NCBI RefSeq assembly: GCF_036850765.1
Contig: NC_089493.1
Location: forward strand, 265,782,534 to 265,846,533
Direction: 5' to 3'
DNA length: 64,000 nucleotides
Source of the DNA: Saccopteryx bilineata
Taxonomy: Eukaryota > Chordata > Mammalia > Chiroptera > Emballonuridae
Part shown: piece by piece, positions 56,601 to 64,000 of the stretch
How the letters are laid out: the number at the start of each line of letters is the position of its first letter
How positions within the stretch are numbered: position 1 is the first letter of the stretch
Notes under the pieces: model-generated
Told to the model about the DNA's origin: nothing
Databases searched by the model: none
What the model saw: the letters and a program-made list of their open reading frames with translations, nothing else
Made by a program: the position numbers and the translations under genes

Positions 56601-56614
56601 AGATTGTGACTTTT

Positions 56615-57199
56615 AAGGATTCTTTTTGTTGATGTATTTTGAGCTGAGTTGTGAGTGCAGGGGAAGTTTGCTTGGACAATTCTCTCTCCTGTCTCCCCGT
56701 AACTGTGATCTGGGCTCTCTGGTCCCCACTTTCACTTTGCCTTTTCACACTCCAGCAATACTAACAGCCCGTCAGTCTCCACGTTGGGCACTGGCCCCTA
56801 CTTTTGAGTCTTGGTGCTGGCCTCCCCCTGAATACCCCTCCCTGCACACCCCCTTTCCAGGCATGGTCATTGGGTTAGAACATGGTGTTCCCTTTCCTGC
56901 AGGGAAGGGCAGCCATACACAACCCTTCATCCTTGGTTAAATGCCTGTGCTCAAGCCCCCTGCACACATCACTCACCAGTGTTCTTCCTCTAACTGGGTA
57001 TGTACACAATGCCACCCCCTTCTCCCCTCATAGACTGGATTCTTTAAAGCCAGGACTTGTGACTTAACTCACCTGCAAGCTGACTTACATAGCACATGAC
57101 ATATATATGTTTGGTGGGTGAATTTAGTGAATGAATAAAATCATGACTAACTAAATGGCAGGACTTAAATATACTGCTCATAAAAATTAGGGGATTTTT
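56615..57199. other. unassigned intronic sequence
   Basis: No named element or gene. Confidence 0.4.
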
Positions 57200-57214
57200 A
57201 AAAATGGAAATGGT

Positions 57215-57397
57215 CTGGCCTGTGGTGGCACAGTGGATAAAAAGCCTAGACCTTGAATGCTGAGGTCGCCGGTTCGAAACCCTGGGTTTGCCTGGTCAGG
57301 ACACATGTGGGAGTTGATGCTTCCTGCTCTTCCCCCCTCTTTCGCTCTCTTCCTCTCTCTCTCTAAAAATGAATAAAATAAAATTAAAAAGAGTAAA
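57215..57397 (+). mobile_element. bat SINE, third type
   Basis: 'CTGGCCTGTGGTGGCACAGTG' head region, box B GGTTCGAAACC at about 57271-57281, short CT tail and A-rich end. A perfect 15-bp duplication AAAAATGGAAATGGT lies at 57200-57214 and 57398-57412. Confidence 0.95.
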
Positions 57398-57412
57398 AAA
57401 AATGGAAATGGT

Positions 57413-58114
57413 TTGAGGAGAGTGGTTAATAGGTTATAGGGTGAAATGAAGCAAAGGTGTGAGAGAACCCTTGGACATGTCTGGCATGCTTATAGATGGG
57501 TTTTAGAAAGAGAGATCTGGCCATGTTGTGACCAACAGAAGTTAATAGCCCAGAGAGCAGCGGAATGTCAGGTCTGGATGCCCAGTGGGGGTTGACCCTG
57601 CCTGGGACTCTGGATGACTCCGTCCACACCCCTACATTTCTCTTGAACCTCACGGCACTTCCGCTAAGGAAGGGCTCTCCTTCACCCTTCGAGAAACAGA
57701 AGTGAGAGTTCCTGGCTGCTCTGCCTTCTGAGGAAGCCCATCACAGCCACACAGCTGATGATGAAACCCACCTCTGGAATTAGCGACCACCCCCGTCTCC
57801 ACTGTGGAACACTGTTTAGCAAATCCTTCTCAGATTGTTATTACTGCCCGTGTCCAGAGCTGGAAGTAGCCATCAGAGCTCCAGCCTGCCAGCTGGGCCA
57901 TCCCATGGCCCCTGAGGGTGCCCAGACCCTGCACTGCTCATCCACTCTCCTCTTTGGCTCTGACCTGAGGTCACTGAGGCCTGTGCTTTTATTGTGTGTT
58001 AATAAGGACTCCAATTTCTGGAACCCTGGCCTTGACTTTCACCTGAGTGTTCTGTCAGTGGGAATGAGCCTGAATTGTCCCTGACCTGGAAGGATATAGC
58101 TGGGACTGATGTGC
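57413..58114. other. unassigned intronic sequence
   Basis: No named element or gene. Confidence 0.4.
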
Positions 58115-58310
58115 CTGAACCTGGAGTGAAATCTTGGTTGAAATCCGGGCTCTGCTACTTCCTAGCTGGGCCATCTAGCTAGCCAGGCATCACGGCTAGC
58201 TAGCGGGGCAAGTCGCTTAACCCTTCTGAGTCTGTTTCCCCATCTCTTCAGTGGAGTTAGCAAGTCCCAGTGTTACTTGGAAGGGTTAAATGAAATAATG
58301 TGTGCAAATG
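58115..58310 (+). repeat. MIR SINE with internal duplication
   Basis: 'CGGGCTCTGCTACTTCCTAG' (58147) and 'GTCGCTTAACCCTTCTGAG' (58211) in sense MIR order. The 'CTAGCTAGC' word repeated at about 58175-58204 suggests a small local duplication. Confidence 0.8.
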
Positions 58311-59357
58311 AATCAGGGATCTATTACAGGTCAGGAGAGGTTAATTGAATTAGAGAATGAGAGCCTGAACACAGTGAGGTGGAGACTATTCAGTCTGTGT
58401 TTTAGATAAAGAAATTGAAATCCAAAAGGAAGGGGGTGGTGGAGGGAGAGGGAAGCAAGCTGAGAGAACTGAGAGGGAGTCTGGATATTTTGCCTTATAC
58501 TTCCTCTGCTTCCCCCAGACTCCTGCCCCCACCCCCACCCTGCTCTCCCCAACACACACGTCTATTGCCACGTCCCTGGGCCTGTCCTCCCAATTCCATC
58601 TCTCCTTTCTAAAAGGCCTCATTGAAGAGGAAGGACATCAAAATGACCAAGTATGTCTGAGTATTGATTCCATCAAGGTTCAGTCAGTTTCAAAGCTGGA
58701 TGGGCAATAAGAAAGAGAAGAGTTAGTGTGAGGGAAAGTGGAAGAGATGAGATGAGGGGGTTGGGGGGGGGGGAGAGGCTGCCGCCTCCGCAAGGCTGGC
58801 TTAATTTCTTAGGTTGCAGTGGAACAGGCCTTTAGCGCTGCTCCCTGGCAGGCCTGGGCCTCTCCTGGTCCTCGCAGCGCACCACTTTCCTAAACGATAC
58901 TTCGTGCCACCTCCTCTCCCACCCTCACTCTCAGCTCATGGCCTGTTTCTCTGTGAAATGAGATGAGACACAATCCTGAGAAAGCTTGCACGTCTGCCTA
59001 CACCTGTGTCCACACTCTGTGACCTGACCTGTGACTCTTAACAGGTGGCTGCCTCCTGATGTGCACTGGACTCCGTCCCCATTCCAGCGGCCCTCTCTTC
59101 TTTCCCCTTACACGTGGACAAACAAGTTATAATCTTCCCGTTTAAAAGAGGGAAACTAGCCCTTGCCTTCTTCTCAGCTCTTGCTCCCTCCAACTCCCCT
59201 CCTCCCCTTTCTCTCAGGAACCCCTTGTCAGGTTCTCCCGCCTTCTCGGCCAGAAAGCCCTGGTAAAGGCCACCACGAAGTTCAGTCTCATGGTCCGTTT
59301 CCAGCGCGTATCTTGCTTGATCTGTTGGCAGCATTTAACAATTGGTTACTTCTAGGC
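58311..59357. other. unassigned intronic sequence
   Basis: No named element or gene. G runs at 58435 and 58760-58774 are low complexity. Confidence 0.4.
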
Positions 59358-59371
59358 GAAATTCATTTCTT

Positions 59372-59566
59372 TTTCTAAATTTTATTTATTTTAGAGAGAG
59401 AGGAAGGAGCGGGGAGAGAAGGAGAGAAAGGGAGACATCTATCTGTTGTTTCATTTATCCATGCATTCATGGGTTGATTCTTGTTGGTGCCGTGTCTGGG
59501 AAGTGAACCTGCAACCTTCGTGTATCAAGACGATGCTCTAACCAACTGAGCTACACATCTGGGGCT
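59372..59566 (-). mobile_element. VES-like SINE, antisense
   Basis: AG-rich tail side, then 'TCATGGGTTGATTCTTGTTGG' region, and a tRNA-head complement 'CTAACCAACTGAGCTACAC' at 59539-59557. A perfect 14-bp duplication GAAATTCATTTCTT lies at 59358-59371 and 59567-59580. Confidence 0.93.
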
Positions 59567-59580
59567 GAAATTCATTTCTT

Positions 59581-60710
59581 CATTTGGTTTCCAGGATGCC
59601 ACACTCCTGGTTTCCTCCTACCTCATGGGATGTTTCTTTTCTGTTTCTAGTACTCATTATCTCTTTTTCTTGACTGTTAGGTGTCCTCAAGTGCCCCCAG
59701 ATTTTTCATCTGCACTCACTCCTTGGTGAACTTACTTTCATAAAACCCACCTGTGTATCCTGATAACTCCCTGGAAGAGGCCTGAGCCTGTCCAGTTCCA
59801 GTCTTGTACATCACACTGCTCTTTCATGGCTCCATTTTTTAAATTTTTTCTTCTTTCTTTCTTTCTTTCTTTCTCTCAAATTATTGTCTTAACTTGAGAG
59901 AGAGAAGCATCAACTCATTGTTCCACTTAGCTGTTCCATTTAGTTGTGCACTTACTGATTCCTTCTCATATGGACCCTGCCTGGGGCTTGAACCCGAGAC
60001 CCTGGGGATCAATTGAACCCAAGACCATCCACTGTACCACCCGGCCAGGGCCTCATGGCTCCATTTGAATATCTCACATTGGACATGTCTGAAAACAAGC
60101 TACTATCTGCCCCGCCCCAAACAACCAACTCCTTCCATGGTTCTCTCCATTTGGTAATGGCCATTCAGTCCCGCTAGCTGAGCTGGCAAATATCCTTGAC
60201 TCCTTCCATAACATCACATTCTCACGTCCATAACATCAGCAAGTCCTGTGTGCTCTACCTTCAAAATGTATGCGACCACGTCTTGGCACCTCCACTGTCA
60301 CTAGCCTGATCTGAGCTGCATCATCTCTGGCCTGAATCAAGGCAGCAGCATCTTAATTGTCCTCCCTGCTTCCATGCTGGCCCCTGCAGTCTCTTCTCAG
60401 CATAGCAGCCAGAAGGACCCTCTTTAAAAAGTGAGTCAGATTGTGTCACCCCTTTGTTCAAAACCTCCCAGTGATAGTGGTCCACAAGCCCCTTTGACTT
60501 GGCCACTCCCACCTCGGGGATCCTGGCTCCAGCCACGCTTAACCTTTAGGTGTTCCTTGTTACCTGCCTGGTAGGCTGTGCCTGGAGCTCCTGGGTGCCG
60601 GCTTGCTTCCTCATCACTTTCAAATGGTCCCTCTGTCACCTTCTAGTAGTACCGCCTTCCCTGATGACTCTGTATTAGGTTGTAACACCAGCTCAGTAAG
60701 CCCAGCTCCA
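59581..60710 (+). repeat. L2 LINE 3' region, sense, split by a SINE
   Basis: 'ATCAGCAAGTCCTGTGTGC' (60235), 'CAGCAGCCAGAAGGACCC' analogue at 60404-60420, 'AAAGTGAGTCAGATTGTGTC' (60428) and 'AAACCTCCCAGTGATAGTGG' (60461) follow the L2 ORF2 end in order. The segment 59581-59823 is probably the same L2 on the other side of the SINE. Confidence 0.75.
59838..60052 (-). mobile_element. VES/short-type SINE variant, antisense, inside L2
   Basis: A T-rich tail with a (TTTC)n run at about 59849-59873, 'AAGCATCAACTCATTGTTCC', and a head complement 'CCACTGTACCACCCGGCCAGG' region. A perfect 14-bp duplication TCATGGCTCCATTT lies at 59824-59837 and 60053-60066. Confidence 0.92.
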
Positions 60711-60769
60711 TAGTCAGACTTTTTTCTCCATAGCACCTGTTGCCATCTCATGAGTTATATATATATCTT

Positions 60770-61168
60770 TTCTTTTTTTTTTGTATTTTTCTGAAGCTGG
60801 AAACGGGGAGAGACAGTCAGACAGACTCTCCCGCATGCGCCCGACCGGGATCCATCTGGCACGCCCACCAGGGGCGACGCTCTGCCCACCAGGGGGCGAT
60901 GCTCTGTCCCTCTGGGGCGTCGCTCTGTTGCGACCAGAGCCACTCTAGCGCCTGGGGCAGAGGCCAAGGAGCCATCCCCAGCGCCCGGGCCATCCTTGCT
61001 CCAATGGAGCCTTGGCTGCGGGAGGGGAAGAGAGAGACAGAGAGGAAGGAGAGGGAGAGGGGTGGAAAGCAGATGCGCGCTTCTCCTGTGTGCCCTGGCC
61101 AGGAATCGAACCCGGGACTTCTGCACGCCAGGCCAACGCTCTACCACTGAGCCAACCTGCCAGGGGCC
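60770..61168 (-). mobile_element. bat long-type SINE, antisense
   Basis: Complete copy with head complement 'CCACTGAGCCAACCTGCCAGG' region at 61145-61165. A 13-bp duplication ATATATATATCTT lies at 60757-60769 and 61169-61181 (a simple AT word, so it is less informative than the others). Confidence 0.93.
60864..60898 (+). promoter_or_regulatory. CTCF-like core plus one damaged core in SINE
   Basis: CCCACCAGGGGGCG is intact at 60885-60898. The neighbour at 60864-60876 has lost one G (CCCACCAGGGGCG). Confidence 0.55.
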
Positions 61169-61181
61169 ATATATATATCTT

Positions 61182-62682
61182 ATTTATTTTCTTACTCTCG
61201 CTCTCCCAAGATGCATGGTGCCAGAGGCCTGTTTTTTGTTCACAGCTGCATTCCTAGAGTAGTGCTAGTGCATGCTAGGCCTTCAGCAAATATGTGTTGA
61301 ATGAATGAGTGAGGCTAAAAAGAACCCAGAGCAGTGTTCCCAGAATTTAGGGAAGACCAAAAGAGATTTGAATGCCCTTAAGAACCTATTAACCACAATC
61401 GAGTAAAACATAGAAATAGGTGATAGAGAACAGGGCTGGGTATCTTTAAGAAGAAAATAGGTGACCGTCTGTACTGGGCCAGTTCTATAGTTGGCCAGAC
61501 TACACAGAAGGAGAGCTATTTTCTAAGCCTATATAACAGATGTAGGTGTTTTTTTTTTTATAAATCACACTTCTGTAAATGGAATCCTATTTTAAATGTA
61601 CTAGCAGAGATTGCTATTTAAAGGAATCTGATGCCAAATTTTTTTATAAAATGAGTAATAATCTCCTAATTTGTCCTTAGTGTCAATTCATACCCCTTCT
61701 CCCCAAATTTGTATTTACTTATATCAATGTATGTTGGTCTGAGCTGAGAAAAATCTCATTTTCCATTTTTCCACTGTCTTCATTATTCCCTTTCTCTTTT
61801 TCCTCTTTATTCCTGCTTTTCCTATAGCTGAGTTTTTTTCCCTTAGGCGCTGACATAGAATGTCTTTGTAACATGTCCAGAATTAGAATGCGATGAGCAA
61901 TGGTTCCTTTCCAGACAAAATGAATCCAGTCTGGGGGTGGAGCAAAGGAACCTGTTAGGGGTGTGGGAATGCTATGGGGGCACAGGGTTAGGTGCTCAGG
62001 TGATATTCATGCACAGCCGGCCTTGAGAACCACTAATCAGAGCAACAACCATGTCCTATTTACCCATCCGAGCCTACACTCTGCAGCGTTGATGAGGCTG
62101 GACGAGCATACCTTTGGGGCTTTGCAGGTGGCCAGTGTAAATCTGCCCACAGACTATTACAGGACTGACTTGTCTGGGGGCCAGAGTTCAGGGTTTAGAT
62201 CCCCCTGTCGGTGACATCACCTACCCTGCTGGTATCTTAGAGGAGAGCAGGGTCCTGTGGCCACTGCCTGACGGAGTTTTGTTCAGGTCTTCTCCAGAGT
62301 GCCCATAATGACCTTGGGCTTCACAGTCCCATCACACAACCTCTGTCTCCCTTCAGACTGCAATGGGTCCCTCGGGAGAACACAATGGGGATTAAGAGTT
62401 CAGTGGGACGAGTGCGAGCAACTAAGACCAGATCCTGCTTTCTTGACAACAGTAAAAGGTTCACTTGCCGGGAGTCTGTTTGGCCTTAGGTCTTCTTTAG
62501 GTACCCACTCTAGGTTTTCTGAAAAACTTTTCTCCTTTTTGTTCTCACCAGACCAAGAGATTGTAGCATCTGTAAGTTGGACATGTTATAAGGTAGAGAG
62601 AAAATTGCCTTTAAGGCAACTGGTATGTTGAGGTCAGAGGAGAGGTTTAGGAAACAAGCTGGCTTTGGCTAAGCGTTCGGTC
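61182..62682. other. mostly unassigned intronic sequence
   Basis: 61258-61315 has an L2/MIR 3'-like phrase ('GTGTTGAATGAATGAGTGAG'). The rest shows no element or gene. Confidence 0.4.
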
Positions 62683-62816
62683 CAGGGGTCTCAAACTCGC
62701 GGCCCGCCCACCAATTTTGTGTGGCCCGCAGACTAATCAAACTTCGTGGATTAGTCTGCGGGCCAGTCTGCGGACCACACAAAATTGGTGGGTGGGCCAC
62801 GAGTTTGAGACCCCTG
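62683..62816. mobile_element. fold-back hAT-like MITE
   Basis: 134 bp that is almost wholly an inverted repeat. The ends CAGGGGTCTCAAACTCG and CGAGTTTGAGACCCCTG (62800-62816) are exact complements, and the arms continue through 'CCACCAATTTTGTGTGG' to 'CAGACTAATC' around a loop of about 12 nt. The right arm has a 12-13 bp extra copy of a GCCCGCAGACT-like word. No 8-bp duplication is found at the flanks. The RNA would fold into a long hairpin. Confidence 0.82.
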
Positions 62817-64000
62817 GGACTGTGTGCCTGACCGAGGAAGGCGGATCGGCTGTGCTATGGCTGTCCTCTCTGCGCCCACTTGTTCATCTACGAAGTATGC
62901 CCTGCCTCCCTCACTAGGTTTTCTCAGCATAGGAAGACAGTGCATATGACAGCTCCTCAAAGATTGTGAGGGGCTAAACTAAAACGAGAAATGCTATTGT
63001 CATTGTTATTCAAGCAAACTTGGTATTGCCATCTTAGAATGAGCCAAACCTGTATATTAGGAACGCTGAACATTATAGAATTATTTGCTAGAGTCAAATA
63101 AGATATCTTCACATTGCCATCCCATTGTGTAAAATGGGATTCTATTTATTTCATGAAAATTGGATCACAGTCGCGTGAAGACCACCCTCTGAAGCGAGAA
63201 CTGCAGCTGAAGCAGTGAGGTGATGCCGAAGCTTCCCCTGTTTGGAGGGTTTGGAATTCACAAGGTCAAGAGCCACTTGAGATTTCTCAGCTGGGAGGAC
63301 TCATGAGGAAAGTTATTCTTGCTGCTTTATTTGGGGTCAATTGTGGTGGAGACTAGAGGTAAAGGGCTAGTTTTACAGTAATGTGGGTATAAGCTGAGGG
63401 TGTTTGCTGCAGAAAAAGAGCAAAAGGAGATCTGAGGGCTGTTTGGGAGAGCGGAGCGCAGGCCCGGCATTGTCTGGATGTGGCAAGTGCTTCCTGACTC
63501 GTTCATTTGACCGACGGAGACACTGTCAGGAGTGGGGCTCTGGGAGAGGCACAGAGCCCGAGAATGGGTGCTTCCTGTGCCCAGGACCACTTGTCAGTCA
63601 GGCAGAGAAGAGACAAAACTACTTTCACGGTTAAAAATCTGGAAGGTGGAGGGTGGTGGAGGATGCAGTAGAGGGGAGAGAGGAAGTTAAGCAGTGCTGG
63701 TAGTTTGGACAAAGGCACAGCGCAGGGTTTCAGCTCTTCTAGACCAGCTGTGTATCTGGTAGGCAAGGACACTGCAGAAGGCCTGAGTTCCTAGGCAGAG
63801 TGATTTGCCCAGAAAGTGACCCTAAAGTGTTCTCAGTGCATCACCTGTGAACTTAGCCTTACAATTCCAGTTCCTAGGGAAGCAGACTGAGTCTTCCTCT
63901 GTGAAAAGAAAAGCAGAACTGTATGGGAGAGCATGCCCTTCTGAAGCCATGGCCCCCTGCAAGTGGAGGAGAAGGGAGAGTGGCCAGCTTCTTCTCTTCT
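62817..64000. other. unassigned intronic sequence
   Basis: No named element, no exon with convincing splice sites, no RNA gene. Confidence 0.4.

Noticed and set aside
60757..60769. AT-only target duplication used for the 60.8-kb SINE
   Set aside because: Accepted only weakly, because an (AT)n word can match by chance. The SINE call rests on its sequence, not on this duplication.

Overview
This window is nuclear DNA from a mammal, almost certainly a bat. The evidence is the dominant retroposon content: many copies of tRNA-headed SINEs of the Chiroptera VES/Rhin type, in at least four shapes, plus hAT DNA transposons that kept moving late. Those hATs still have 8-bp target duplications that are perfect or off by one base, a feature typical of bats among mammals. 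The exact mix (a ~400-bp two-part SINE with a GGTTGGCTCAGCGG head and a ~330-bp one with a GTGGCGCAGTGGATAGAG head) makes me lean to horseshoe bats or relatives (Rhinolophoidea). That rank is from memory and is uncertain.

Only one protein-coding feature is supported: a CpG-island promoter at about 44.3-45.4 kb on the + strand. It contains a 7-codon upstream ORF and a six-codon first coding exon (MDVSKM) that runs straight into a GTAAGTG splice donor at 45064. I do not recognise the gene. Everything right of 45064 is then probably intron 1. Everything left of about 44.3 kb is upstream or intergenic sequence, with one unique block at 32.5-33.3 kb that could be an enhancer. The other open reading frames are short chance ORFs or lie inside repeats.

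Layout: 0-5 kb holds ancient LINE and LTR debris plus one SINE. At 6.28-8.03 kb is a hAT transposon with a broken transposase 3' end, itself hit by an L1 tail and probably by an LTR. 8-16 kb is mostly old L2 and MIR. 16.5-20.8 kb is one old L1 torn apart by a SINE, an LTR (itself split by a hAT), and two more SINEs, with a further SINE just beyond it. 21-44 kb is mixed unique sequence, L2, MIR, LTR and SINEs. 45-64 kb is the presumed intron, with a Tigger, two further hAT elements, a 5'-truncated L1 and several SINEs.

The most interesting signals are these. (1) Each long-type SINE carries one or two CTCF-like cores (CCCACCAGGGGGCG), and their orientation flips from all minus (5, 21, 23 kb) to all plus (34, 37, 61 kb), which would give a divergent CTCF arrangement. 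(2) An L1 at 54.58-56.60 kb is bounded by a 14-bp target duplication that also encloses ~400 bp of non-L1 DNA ending in poly(A). That is an L1 3' transduction, and the carried DNA contains what looks like an exon with an acceptor, a 145-nt open frame and a donor. (3) A 155-bp unidentified poly(A) insertion at 25.7 kb has a perfect 19-bp duplication.
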